Below are positions 50,858-59,023 of a stretch of 64,000 nt of DNA, piece by piece. Location: NCBI RefSeq assembly GCF_900106035.1, contig NZ_FNUC01000002.1, positions 62,001-126,000 of the forward strand, written 5' to 3'. Position numbers and translations under genes: made by a program. The notes under the pieces were generated by a model. That model saw nothing but the letters and a program-made list of their open reading frames with translations. It was not told where the DNA came from and did no database searches. Source of the stretch: Jiangella alba. Lineage in GTDB: Bacteria; Actinomycetota; Actinomycetes; Jiangellales; Jiangellaceae. Within the stretch, counting starts at the first letter, position 1; every line of letters starts with the position of its first letter.

Positions 50858-51212
50858 CGAAGTACTCGTCCTCGTCATCGGCGGCGGGGATGGCGACGAC
50901 CAGCGCGCGGAGCTCGCCGATCGCGCGGTGCCGGGTGCCCGGCGGGATCAGGAACGCGCTCATCGGGCCGGCTTCGTGCGTGACGCCGTCGAGCTCCACC
51001 TGGCCCTCGCCCTCCAGGACCACGTAGATCTCGGTGGCCTTGCGGTGGTAGTGGCTGATCGCCGCGTCGACGTCGAGCAGATGCACGCTCGCCGTCCCCG
51101 GCTCCACGTCGACGAACGCCCGGCGGGTCTGCCCGCAGGAGCACGAGCGCGGCTCGATCGCATCGAGCCTGGCTGTGGCGGGTGCGTTCGGGGCGGTCGA
51201 GGGTGCGGCCAT
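50850..51212 (-). CDS. Small cupin-domain protein
   Basis: This 120-residue protein is a single-domain cupin with metal motif residues in HYHRKATEIYVVLEGEGQVEL and PPGTRHRAIG, plus a pair of Cys (RSCSCGQTRR) before the barrel. AAGGAGG 6 bases before ATG 51212 fixes the start. It is the first gene of the importer operon, behind a LacI-type operator. Cupins in such clusters often bind or modify the imported compound. Its activity is unknown. Confidence 0.88.
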   Translation of the reverse strand: MAAPSTAPNAPATARLDAIEPRSCSCGQTRRAFVDVEPGTASVHLLDVDAAISHYHRKATEIYVVLEGEGQVELDGVTHEAGPMSAFLIPPGTRHRAIGELRALVVAIPAADDEDEYFDA

Positions 51213-51240
51213 TCGCGCCTCCTTGCGGAAGTACGTCGGT

Positions 51241-51254
51241 GGAAAACGCTTTCC
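51241..51254. promoter_or_regulatory. LacI-type operator (cupin/importer operon)
   Basis: GGAAAACGCTTTCC matches the consensus GGAAAGC|GCTTTCC with one mismatch, 28 bases before the cupin ATG. The other copy is at 46914-46927. Confidence 0.75.
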
Positions 51255-51265
51255 TGTGTCGGCCG

Positions 51266-51295
51266 ACGTTACCGGTGTGTTGGCGAGGTGGTCAA
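51266..51295 (-). promoter_or_regulatory. Promoter of cupin/importer operon
   Basis: TTGACC (51295 to 51290), an 18-base spacer and TAACGT (51271 to 51266) lie on the minus strand, then the operator 11 bases further on. Spacing to the operator is close to that of the TIM-barrel operon. Confidence 0.7.
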
Positions 51296-51376
51296 GGGTC
51301 CGGTCCGTCCGGATCGCCCGGCGGTGCGACGGCTGCGGCGGCCCGCTCACGACCCGCTCACGACCCGCCGCTGCGG

Positions 51377-51520
51377 GTGTTCTTCGGCATCCAGGGCGAC
51401 CAGATCGTCCCGCAGGTCTACGCCGACTGCCTCGCGATCTGGGCCGCGTGGCAGGACCTGGCGGAGCGGGCGCACCGGCTCACCTCCGGGCGGCGATGGC
51501 TGCCACCGTTCTGGCGGTGA
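51377..51520 (+). other. Possible gene remnant
   Basis: A 47-codon frame from GTG (FFGIQGDQIVPQVYADCLA... to PPFWR) has codons that nearly all end in G or C, as in real genes, but no good start site. A CDGCGGPL zinc-ribbon-like stretch lies just upstream in another frame, and an 11-bp sequence (GCTCACGACCC) is duplicated between them. Together they may be the remains of a frameshifted small gene. Apart from this, the operon promoter and the palindrome, I see nothing in 51213-51605. Confidence 0.3.
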
Positions 51521-51529
51521 CGGCGCGCC

Positions 51530-51579
51530 TTTGCAATGAGCACCGATACGCACCGGTGCGTATCGGTGCTCATTGCAAA
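51530..51579. repeat. Perfect 50-bp palindrome (dispersed repeat, second site)
   Basis: TTTGCAATGAGCACCGATAC... and its exact complement meet without a loop (25-bp arms, GCACC|GGTGC centre). The arms are the same as in the element at 41268-41328. It ends 26 bases before the stop codon of the next minus-strand gene and may serve as its terminator. Confidence 0.92.
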
Positions 51580-51605
51580 CGCCCGGGAGGTGGGGCGCCC
51601 GTCCG

Positions 51606-54560
51606 TCAGGCGGCGGGCGGCGGCGGAGGCGGAGGCGTGCCGGGCGGCACCCCGACCACCCGCACCGGCGCGCGCGTCTTCGCGGCGGCCGGCGGTGGTG
51701 GCGGCGGGGGAGGCGGCAGGTCCGCCCCGTTCACCCGCGATCGCTCCGGCCGCGCGACGCCGTTCGGCTGCGTGGTGCCAGCCGGCGGCGTGGTGCCGGC
51801 CGGCGCCGGGTCGCGCTCCTTCCGCGCCGCGTCGCGGTCGGCCCGGGCCGAGTCCGAGGCGGGCCGATCGAACCGTCCTCGCACCGAGTCGCGCAGCCGC
51901 TGTCGCCACGGTGTGCCGGACGCCGGGGCCTCGCGGGCAGGCGTGGCCTGGACCAGCGGCGGGGCCGGTGGGCCGGAGGCTGCGGCGTTGCGGCTTGGCG
52001 TGGGCTGGGCCGACGGGGTTGGAGCTGGGGCCTCGCGGGCTGGTGTGCGCGGGGCCGGTGGGCTGGAGGCTGCGGCTTGGCGGGCCGGCGTGGGCTTGGC
52101 TGGGGCGGGCCGGTGCTCTGCTGGGCCGGCCGGCGGCGTGGCCTTCGGCCCGGCCGGCGTGGGCTCGACGCGGCGGGGCATGGAGCCGCCGCCCTTGCCC
52201 GGCGCCGTCGACCCCTTCGGCGGCGTGCTCTTCCGGACCGTCGGGGCGGTCTGCTGGCCGTTGGAGCTCTCGTCCTCGTCGAGCCGCTCCAGCCTGATCA
52301 CCGTCAGCCGTCGCAGCGCGTCGCGGCGGGCCCACGGCACGACCTCCTGGGCGTCGTGCTGCGGGCTGGGCTCCTTGGCCGGCGCCGGTGGATCGGCCGG
52401 CCGCTCGTCGCCGAGCTGTTCCAGTCGCGTCGTGGTCAGCCTGCGCAGCGCGTCGCGGGCCCGGACCCACGCCGGTCCGCTCTGCTCCTCGCGCGGCGCC
52501 GCCTTCGGCGCGTCACGGGGACCGGCCTTCGGCGCGCCGCGCGGTGCCGTCTCCGCCGCCTCGCCCGGCGCTTCCTTCTCGGCCTCTTCCAGCCGCGTCG
52601 TCGTCAGGCGCCGCAGGGTGTCGCGGGCGCGCATCCACGCCGGTCCGCTCTGCTCCTCGGGCGGGTCGGCGACCGGCTTCCGCTCGGCGACGGGCTGCGG
52701 TTGGGCGACTGGCTTCGGCTGGGTGGCGGGCTCCGGCCGGGCTTCCGGTTCCGGCGGAGCCGATGTAGCGCGCCGGAAGGCCGTCCGGATCCTGGTGCGC
52801 CACGGCACCGCCGGCCCGGCCGCGACGGTCTGCTCCGCACCGGACTCGGCGTCTGCCGAATCGGGCCAGGCCGCCGCGATCCGCCGGCTCACGGCGCGGC
52901 GCAGCTCCAACTTCGAGCGCGTCGGGCCGCTCGGCGCCGCTGACGCCTCGTCGGCCGCCGGCTTGTCGGGCACGGTCGGTGTGGCCGGCGGCGCAGCTGC
53001 CCGGTCGGCGGCGGGTTCCGCGACCGTCTCGGGGGCGCTCGGAGGTGCGGCCGTCTCAGCGACGGCCGGCTCGGCGGCCTTCCGTGGAGCGGGCGCAGGC
53101 GGCGTGGCGGACTCGGGTCGCTGTCGTGTGCCCGCGAGCCGCCCGGCGATCGCCGCGCGGAGGCGGGACCACCCTGACGCTGCGGCCTCGTCCGGCGCCG
53201 TGGGTTCGCGGTGGCGGCCCCGCGGCTCCGCCGGCTCGGCCTCGGCCGCCTCCTTCGCCTCGTCCCGCGTTCGCGGCGCGGCGTACCGGCGCCGGACGAT
53301 GCCGGACGGGTGGCTCGCCGACAGCGCGGCGACGCTCGTGGACCGGGCCTGCAGCTCCGGCTCCGGTGTGACGGGGTCCGGCTCGGCGGGGCCGGCCGAG
53401 AGCGTCTGCGGCTCCGGTTCGGGGTCGACGGGCTGGGGCTCGGCCGGGCGGTCGGCTCGGGCCTGTGGGGCGGGCTGCGGCTCGGTGGGGACGGCGGGCG
53501 CGGCGTGGGGTTCGGGCCGCTGCTCGGCGCGCCGCGGTTCGGCCGAGGGCTGTTCCGGCGCCGTGGTCGCGGAGCTCTCCTCGGCCGGCGTGGGCTGGGC
53601 GGCAGCGGCCGCGGGCTCGGCCTCGTGAACCGGCTCGGCGGCCGACTCGGAGCCGTCCGACGGGGGAACGGGGCCAGCCGGAGTGGTGGCATCAGCGACG
53701 CCGGCGACGGGCGCAGAGGCGGCAGCGGCACCCTCAGGACCAGGGGCGGCGGCAGCCGGGACGTCGGTGGCAGCAGCAGGGGCGGCACCGACAGTGTCAG
53801 AAGCGTCGGCAGCGGTGGGTGCGGAGGCAGCGGGCGCGGCGGCGGCAGCCGGGGCATCGGCAGCGGGGGCGGCACCCACAGGATCAGGGGTGGCGGTAGC
53901 GGCCGGGACGTCGGCGGAGGAAGGGGCCTGGACGTCGGCGGCAGCAGCGGCGTAGGCAGCGGCGGCGGAGGTAGAGGCCGGGGCGGCAGCGGGCGCGGCG
54001 GCAGCGGGGCCGGCGGGCAGAGCCGCGGGCAGGGCCGCGGGCAGGGAGGGTGACACAGGCGCCGACGACGACCGTCGCCGGGGCGGGCCGAAGCGGCGCC
54101 GGACGGCGACGCGCAGGCGGACGCGGGCTCGATCGGCGATCGCGAGGGTCGCCAGCGCCCCCGTCGCCCCGACGACGAGGGTGGCGACGGCGCGGAGCTC
54201 GGACGGGAGGCGGACCAGCGGGCCCCAGCCCTCGAACGTCCCCAGTGCGGCGAGCCCGGCGAGGACGGCCGCGACCACGATGCCGCCGCGATGCGGGCGC
54301 GGGACCTCGGGCGGCGGCTGGGCCTCCCACGCGATCAGCCCGCCCATCGCCGCCAGCGCGAAGCCGAGCACGCTGCCGAGCCCGCCGAGGTCGGCGATGC
54401 CCATGATCAGGCCCGCCGTCAGCAGCAGCCGCGCGGGCAGGCCGGCGGCGTCGTGGTGGCGCGCGGGCAGCCAGGCGACGATGGTGCCGAGGCCGAGCAG
54501 CAGCACCACACCGGCGACGGTGAGGAGGAAGCTGTTGTCGGCGTCGAACATATCCGACAT
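51606..54560 (-). CDS. Long proline/alanine-rich membrane protein with repeated cationic modules
   Basis: This 984-residue protein has no recognised family. It starts with MSDMFDADNSF, then about four hydrophobic helices (VAGVVLLLGLGTIVAWLP; RLLLTAGLIMGIADLGG; GSVLGFALAAMGGLIAWEA; GIVVAAVLAGLAALGTFEG; ATLVVGATGALATLAIA) to about residue 145. The remaining 840 residues are an Ala/Pro/Glu-rich disordered tail. Eight short amphipathic, arginine-rich segments of the type PWRxRLRxAxRxR or AWxRARDxLRRLTxxRLE are spread along the tail. The protein ends in polyproline (PPPPPPPPPAAAK). The polyproline run may bind an SH3-like or EVH1-like partner. It lies convergent to nothing and divergent from the LigB-like gene. 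Codon use is normal for the window, so it is translated. Confidence 0.75.
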   Translation of the reverse strand: MSDMFDADNSFLLTVAGVVLLLGLGTIVAWLPARHHDAAGLPARLLLTAGLIMGIADLGGLGSVLGFALAAMGGLIAWEAQPPPEVPRPHRGGIVVAAVLAGLAALGTFEGWGPLVRLPSELRAVATLVVGATGALATLAIADRARVRLRVAVRRRFGPPRRRSSSAPVSPSLPAALPAALPAGPAAAAPAAAPASTSAAAAYAAAAADVQAPSSADVPAATATPDPVGAAPAADAPAAAAAPAASAPTAADASDTVGAAPAAATDVPAAAAPGPEGAAAASAPVAGVADATTPAGPVPPSDGSESAAEPVHEAEPAAAAAQPTPAEESSATTAPEQPSAEPRRAEQRPEPHAAPAVPTEPQPAPQARADRPAEPQPVDPEPEPQTLSAGPAEPDPVTPEPELQARSTSVAALSASHPSGIVRRRYAAPRTRDEAKEAAEAEPAEPRGRHREPTAPDEAAASGWSRLRAAIAGRLAGTRQRPESATPPAPAPRKAAEPAVAETAAPPSAPETVAEPAADRAAAPPATPTVPDKPAADEASAAPSGPTRSKLELRRAVSRRIAAAWPDSADAESGAEQTVAAGPAVPWRTRIRTAFRRATSAPPEPEARPEPATQPKPVAQPQPVAERKPVADPPEEQSGPAWMRARDTLRRLTTTRLEEAEKEAPGEAAETAPRGAPKAGPRDAPKAAPREEQSGPAWVRARDALRRLTTTRLEQLGDERPADPPAPAKEPSPQHDAQEVVPWARRDALRRLTVIRLERLDEDESSNGQQTAPTVRKSTPPKGSTAPGKGGGSMPRRVEPTPAGPKATPPAGPAEHRPAPAKPTPARQAAASSPPAPRTPAREAPAPTPSAQPTPSRNAAASGPPAPPLVQATPAREAPASGTPWRQRLRDSVRGRFDRPASDSARADRDAARKERDPAPAGTTPPAGTTQPNGVARPERSRVNGADLPPPPPPPPPAAAKTRAPVRVVGVPPGTPPPPPPPAA

Positions 54561-54616
54561 TCGACCATGAAGAAGGGCGGTGGCGCAGCCCGGCCGCGCC
54601 GCATCTAGGCTTGAGT

Positions 54617-55297
54617 GTGCTCATCGCCGCTGCGATCTGCCCGTATCCGCCGCTTATGGTGGCCTCTGGCGACCCCCGCCTGGACGACGTCCGGGCGGCC
54701 TGCTGGTCCGCACTGGACGACCTGCGCGCGGCCAGCCCGGACCTCCTGGTGGTGGTCGGGCCGGGCGAGACGACGGCCGACGAGGCAGGGCGGGCGGGCA
54801 GCCTGAGCGCCTACGGCCTGGACGTCACCGTCGCGCTCCCGGACGCCGGCGACGCGACGATGCCGCTGTCGCTCAGCGTAGGCGCCTGGCTGCTGCAGCG
54901 CGACGGCTGGGAGGGGCCGGTGGCGACGGCGACGGTGGCCGGCGACGCGGGTGACGGCGACGGCGTCGAGCTGGGCCGGCGGCTCGCGGGCCGGGCCGAC
55001 CGGGTCGCGCTGCTGGTGATGGCGGACGGTTCGCCGCTGCGGGCGGACACCACGCCGGCGGACCTGCGCCAGCGGGCCGAGCGCTACGACGCCGCGCTGG
55101 CGGACGCCCTGCGCGACGGCGATCCGCGCGTGCTGCTGGGCCTCGACGCCGACGCGGAGGCAGGGTCGCCGGGGCGCCAGGCGCTGCGGGTGCTCGCGGG
55201 CGCCGCCGACGACGGGCTGTTCGACGCCGAGCTGAGCTACGACGCCGCCCCGTACGGCGTCGGCTACCTGGTCGGCGTCTGGGAGCGGCACGGCTGA
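54617..55297 (+). CDS. LigB-like class III extradiol dioxygenase family protein
   Basis: This 226-residue protein (VLIAAAICPYPPLMVASGD start; VVVGPGETTAD; LGLDADAEAGSPGRQALRVLAG; AELSYDAAPYGVGYLVGVWE end) matches the small LigB-like family that sits between miaB and miaA in actinomycetes. Most iron-binding residues of true extradiol enzymes are not obvious, so a catalytic role is doubtful. GTG at 54617 was chosen because TAGGCT (54606-54611) is 5 bases upstream. TTG at 54611 is an alternative. It suggests that miaA and dapF lie elsewhere. Confidence 0.78.
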   Translation: MLIAAAICPYPPLMVASGDPRLDDVRAACWSALDDLRAASPDLLVVVGPGETTADEAGRAGSLSAYGLDVTVALPDAGDATMPLSLSVGAWLLQRDGWEGPVATATVAGDAGDGDGVELGRRLAGRADRVALLVMADGSPLRADTTPADLRQRAERYDAALADALRDGDPRVLLGLDADAEAGSPGRQALRVLAGAADDGLFDAELSYDAAPYGVGYLVGVWERHG

Positions 55298-55303
55298 CCC
55301 GCA

Positions 55304-55319
55304 GGCGGGCGAGCCCGCC
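55304..55319. terminator. Convergent hairpin
   Basis: GGCGGGC-ga-GCCCGCC lies between the stop codons of the LigB-like gene and the antitoxin-like gene. Confidence 0.45.
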
Positions 55320-55357
55320 GCACCGTCCGAGACGAGCCGGAACGAACCGGCGGACCG

Positions 55358-55570
55358 TCAGGAGGAGGGCGGGTTGTCCTCGCCCTTCTCGCCGTCGAGG
55401 CCGTCGATGAAGTCGCGGGCCTTGTCGTCGACACCCTCGAGGTGCTCGCTGTACTTGCCGCCGGTCTTGTCGTCGATGAAGTCGGTGGCCTTGTCGACGC
55501 CGTCGCTGACCTTGTCAGCGTTGTCGGAGACCAGGTCCTGGACCTTGTTCTTGATCTCGTCGAAGCCCAT
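55358..55570 (-). CDS. Rv0909-type antitoxin-like small protein
   Basis: This 70-residue acidic protein begins MGFDEIKNKVQDLVSDNADK and contains VDKATDFIDDKTGGKYSEHLE, the pattern of the MT0933/Rv0909 antitoxin-like family. GAGGGGAAG precedes the ATG. No toxin gene is next to it. Such proteins are often made as small stress or sigma-B-type proteins, and GGGTAT (55651 to 55646) upstream resembles a sigma-B -10, without a clear -35. Confidence 0.8.
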   Translation of the reverse strand: MGFDEIKNKVQDLVSDNADKVSDGVDKATDFIDDKTGGKYSEHLEGVDDKARDFIDGLDGEKGEDNPPSS

Positions 55571-55864
55571 GATCGGCACTTCCCCTCGTTGACGTGAGCC
55601 GTCGGGCCGCCTGGTGCGACTCGACCAGTGCTCCCACCGACGTTCATACCCCCACCTCCGGCGGCCCGCAACGCGTTCGGTGACACCCGCGCGGCTCGAC
55701 GCGGGAATGAGGGGACGCCCGGCCGGAATTGACCGAGGAGAAAGTGCGTAACGCACCGAATATACCGTATCGGTCCAGGCACGCGATCCGCGGGTCGGGA
55801 AGCCGTTCCGAAATGGTGAAATTCCGAGTGAATGCACTGGTCAACGACGAATATTGGCAGGATC

Positions 55865-55893
55865 TTGCTATATCGTCATGAACCCCCTAGCGT
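55865..55893 (+). promoter_or_regulatory. Candidate promoter of the betaine/SAM-cycle operon
   Basis: TTGCTA (55865-55870), a 17-base spacer and TAGCGT (55888-55893) would start a transcript near 55900, giving a leader of about 200 bases. The leader contains CGGGCG-tt-CGCCCG and GGCCC...GGGCC stems. Confidence 0.5.
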
Positions 55894-56039
55894 GGATTGC
55901 GCCACGAGGGCCCGCCGCGGGGAATGCGCGGATGGTGGGCCGTGGTGTTCAGCCGTGGATGTGCGGGCCCGGCGCGGGCGTTCGCCCGATGTCAATGAAG
56001 CCTGTTTACCTGCGGTGACGTAGCTGCTGGCGTCCGAAT

Positions 56040-56057
56040 CGGTGCAATGGTGCACCG
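56040..56057 (+). promoter_or_regulatory. Hairpin/operator in leader
   Basis: CGGTGCA-atgg-TGCACCG, a 7-bp stem with a 4-base loop, lies 46 bases before the methyltransferase ATG. Confidence 0.4.
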
Positions 56058-56103
56058 GTGGCCACATGCGCACGTGTCACTCGAGCACTCGTAGGGAGTT
56101 TCT

Positions 56104-57810
56104 ATGCCCGGAAGTGATCAGAAGGGACTTCAACACATTGCCGAGACCACGGCGATCCCAGATGCGCCACAGGATTTCGGCGACAATCCACTCGACGTTC
56201 GTGCCACCGACCACTACACCGCCGAATATGTCGCGAGTTTCGTCGAGAAGTGGGACGAGCTGATCGACTGGAAGCGCCGCTACGAGAGCGAGGGCAGCTT
56301 CTTCATCGACCAGCTGCGCTCCCGCGGCGTGCGCAAGGTCCTGGACGTCGCGACCGGCACCGGCTTCCACTCCGTCCGCCTGCTGGAGGAGGGGTTCGAG
56401 ACGGTCAGCGCGGACGGCAGCCCCGACATGCTGGCCAAGGCGTTCGCGAACGGCCTGAGGCACGGCGGCCACATCCTGCGGGTCGTGCACGCGGACTGGC
56501 GGTGGCTGAACCGCGACGTCCACGGCGAGTACGACGCGATCGTGTGCCTGGGGAACTCCTTCACCCACCTGTTCTCGGAGCGCGACCGGCGCAAGGCGCT
56601 CGCGGAGTTCTACGCGATGCTGAAGCATGACGGCGTCCTCATCCTGGACCAGCGCAACTACGACGCGATCCTGGACGACGGCTTCGCCAGCAAGCACACC
56701 TACTACTACTGCGGCGAGGACGTCTCGGCCGAGCCCGAGCACGTCGACGACGGCCTGGCGCGGTTCCGGTACCGCTTCTCGGACGGCTCCGAGTACCACC
56801 TGAACATGTTCCCGCTGCGCAAGGACTACGCACGACGCCTGATGCGCGAGGTGGGCTTCCAGAAGGTGGAGACCTACGGCGACTTCCAGCAGACGTACGC
56901 CGACGAGCGACCGGACTTCTACATCCACGTCGCGGAGAAGAGTTACGTGCCTGACGAGGAGCTCACCGACCACTACTCCGCCGCGGTCCAGACCGCGCGC
57001 GACTACTACAACTCCGCCGACGCCGACGGCTTCTACGCCACGGTCTGGGGCGGCGAGGACATCCACGTCGGCACGTACGCGGCGGCGGACGAGGACATCG
57101 CCGTGGCCAGCAGGCGGACGGTGGCGACGATGGCGGCCCTGGTGGACGTCGCACCCCAGCAGCGGGTCCTGGACGTCGGCTCCGGCTACGGCGGCGCGGC
57201 GCGGTACCTGGCGAGCACGTTCGGCTGCTCCGTCACGTGCCTGAACCTGAGCGAGGTCGAGAACGAGCGCAACCGCCGGCTCACCGCCGCGCAGGGGCTG
57301 GACGGCCTGGTCGACGTGGTGGACGGGTCGTTCGAGGACCTGCCGTTCGAGGACCAGGCGTTCGACGTCGTCTGGTCGCAGGACGCGTTCCTGCACAGCG
57401 GCGACCGGGCGCGGGTGCTGGAGGAGGCCGCGCGGGTGCTCCGGCCCGGCGGCGTCGTGGTCTTCACCGACCCGATGGCCGCGAACGACGCGCCTCCCGC
57501 GAGCCTGGCCCCGATCCTGCGGCGCCTGCACCTGGAGTCGATGGCCTCGCCGGCCTTCTACACCCACCAGCTCGGCCGCCTCGGCCTGACGTCGGTGGAG
57601 TTCCACGACCGCTCGCACGACCTCGTCAGCCACTACCAGCGCGTGCTGGCCGAGACGGATCGGCGCGCGGCCGAGCTGAACGGTGTGGTCGGCGACGACT
57701 ACCTCGTGCGCATGAAGGCCGGCCTGCGCCACTGGATCGACGGGGGCAGCGCCGGGCAGCTGACCTGGGGGATCTTCACCGCCCGACGCGAAGAAGGAGC
57801 GCAGCGATGA
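56104..57810 (+). CDS. Fused glycine/sarcosine and sarcosine/dimethylglycine N-methyltransferase
   Basis: This 568-residue protein is made of two SAM-dependent methyltransferases. The N-terminal half ([20 protein letters not shown] near residue 79; [31 protein letters not shown]) is the glycine/sarcosine type. The C-terminal half ([20 protein letters not shown] near residue 355; [24 protein letters not shown]) is the sarcosine/dimethylglycine type. Together they turn glycine to betaine in three methylations, using three SAM. Such fusions are known in halophilic actinomycetes. GGGAG precedes the ATG. The stop overlaps metK (ATGA). Betaine is an osmolyte, which fits an organism facing salt or drought. 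Confidence 0.9.
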   Translation: MPGSDQKGLQHIAETTAIPDAPQDFGDNPLDVRATDHYTAEYVASFVEKWDELIDWKRRYESEGSFFIDQLRSRGVRKVLDVATGTGFHSVRLLEEGFETVSADGSPDMLAKAFANGLRHGGHILRVVHADWRWLNRDVHGEYDAIVCLGNSFTHLFSERDRRKALAEFYAMLKHDGVLILDQRNYDAILDDGFASKHTYYYCGEDVSAEPEHVDDGLARFRYRFSDGSEYHLNMFPLRKDYARRLMREVGFQKVETYGDFQQTYADERPDFYIHVAEKSYVPDEELTDHYSAAVQTARDYYNSADADGFYATVWGGEDIHVGTYAAADEDIAVASRRTVATMAALVDVAPQQRVLDVGSGYGGAARYLASTFGCSVTCLNLSEVENERNRRLTAAQGLDGLVDVVDGSFEDLPFEDQAFDVVWSQDAFLHSGDRARVLEEAARVLRPGGVVVFTDPMAANDAPPASLAPILRRLHLESMASPAFYTHQLGRLGLTSVEFHDRSHDLVSHYQRVLAETDRRAAELNGVVGDDYLVRMKAGLRHWIDGGSAGQLTWGIFTARREEGAQR

Positions 57811-59003
57811 CCTTTCGGCGGCTGTTCACCAGCGAGTCGGTGACGGAGGGCCACCCGGACAAGATGGCCGACGCGATCAGCGACTCCATCCTGGACGCGA
57901 TGCTGGCCCAGGACCCGCGGTCCCGGGTCGCCGTCGAGACGCTCATCACGACCGGGCAGGTGCACGTCGCGGGGGAGGTGACCACCAGCGGCTACGTCGA
58001 CATCCCGGCGATCGTGCGGGACCGGATCCTGCGCATCGGCTACGACTCGTCGGCCAAGGGGTTCGACGGCGAGTCGTGCGGCGTGAACGTCGCGATCGAC
58101 GCGCAGTCCGCCGACATCGCCCAGGGCGTCGACGCCGCGCACGAACTGCGGGTCGAGGGCGCCACCGACGTCATCGACGCCCAGGGCGCGGGCGACCAGG
58201 GGCTGATGTTCGGCTACGCCTGCTCGGACACGCCCGAGCTGATGCCGTTGCCGATCGCGCTGGCGCACCGGCTGTCCCAGCGGCTCGCGGCGGTGCGCCG
58301 CGACGGCGTCCTGCCGTACCTGCGGCCGGACGGCAAGACGCAGGTGACCGTGGAGTACGAGGGCGAGCGTCCGGTGCGCCTCGACACCGTCGTGGTGTCG
58401 AGCCAGCACGCCGCGGACATCGACCTGGACCGCATGCTGGCCGTGGACGTGCGCGACCACGTCATGGCGCCGGTGCTGGCCGGCGTCGAGCTGGACACGA
58501 CGGACACCCGGCTGCTGGTCAACCCGACCGGACGGTTCGTGGTCGGCGGGCCGGTCGGCGATGCCGGGCTGACCGGGCGCAAGATCATCGTCGACACCTA
58601 CGGCGGCATGGCCCGGCACGGCGGCGGCGCCTTCTCCGGCAAGGACCCGTCGAAGGTCGACCGGTCGGCGGCGTACGCCATGCGGTGGGTGGCGAAGAAC
58701 GCCGTCGCCGCGGGCCTGGCCGCACGCATCGAGGTGCAGGTGGCCTATGCCATCGGGAAGGCCGCGCCGGTCGGGCTGTTCGTCGAGACGTTCGGCACCG
58801 AGGCGGTCGATCCGGAGAAGATCCAACTGGCCATCGAGGAGGTGTTCGACCTGCGGCCGGCCGCGATCATCCGTGACCTCGACCTGCTGCGGCCGCTCTA
58901 CGCGCCGACCGCCGCCTACGGGCACTTCGGCCGTCCCGACCTCGATCTCCCCTGGGAGCGGACCGACCGCGTCGACCAGTTGCGCGAAGCCGCCCGAGCC
59001 TGA
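57807..59003 (+). CDS. metK: S-adenosylmethionine synthase
   Basis: This 398-residue MetK has the signature residues [50 protein letters not shown] and a potassium/ATP region [23 protein letters not shown]. It makes SAM from methionine and ATP. It is coupled to the methyltransferase gene by an ATGA overlap, so SAM supply follows betaine synthesis. It is likely an extra copy, because actinomycetes usually keep metK near priA or coaBC. Confidence 0.95.
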   Translation: MTFRRLFTSESVTEGHPDKMADAISDSILDAMLAQDPRSRVAVETLITTGQVHVAGEVTTSGYVDIPAIVRDRILRIGYDSSAKGFDGESCGVNVAIDAQSADIAQGVDAAHELRVEGATDVIDAQGAGDQGLMFGYACSDTPELMPLPIALAHRLSQRLAAVRRDGVLPYLRPDGKTQVTVEYEGERPVRLDTVVVSSQHAADIDLDRMLAVDVRDHVMAPVLAGVELDTTDTRLLVNPTGRFVVGGPVGDAGLTGRKIIVDTYGGMARHGGGAFSGKDPSKVDRSAAYAMRWVAKNAVAAGLAARIEVQVAYAIGKAAPVGLFVETFGTEAVDPEKIQLAIEEVFDLRPAAIIRDLDLLRPLYAPTAAYGHFGRPDLDLPWERTDRVDQLREAARA

Positions 59004-59023
59004 CCACACGAGGAGGCCCCGCC

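Larger units (their letters stand above)
55571..56103. other. 533-bp region upstream of the betaine operon
   Basis: This AT-richer gap holds inverted repeat GTGCG-taa-CGCAC (55744-55756), ACCGA...TCGGT arms near 55756-55775, a promoter-like pair and a hairpin near the gene. I see no gene and no known riboswitch pattern. Confidence 0.55.

Noticed and set aside
46967..51295. TPP riboswitch before the NMT1-type importer
   Set aside because: No CTGAGA core is present upstream of the cupin gene, and a LacI-type operator is there instead.
55894..56103. SAM-I, SAM-IV, SAH or glycine riboswitch
   Set aside because: None of the conserved core sequences I know could be found. Only short stems are present.
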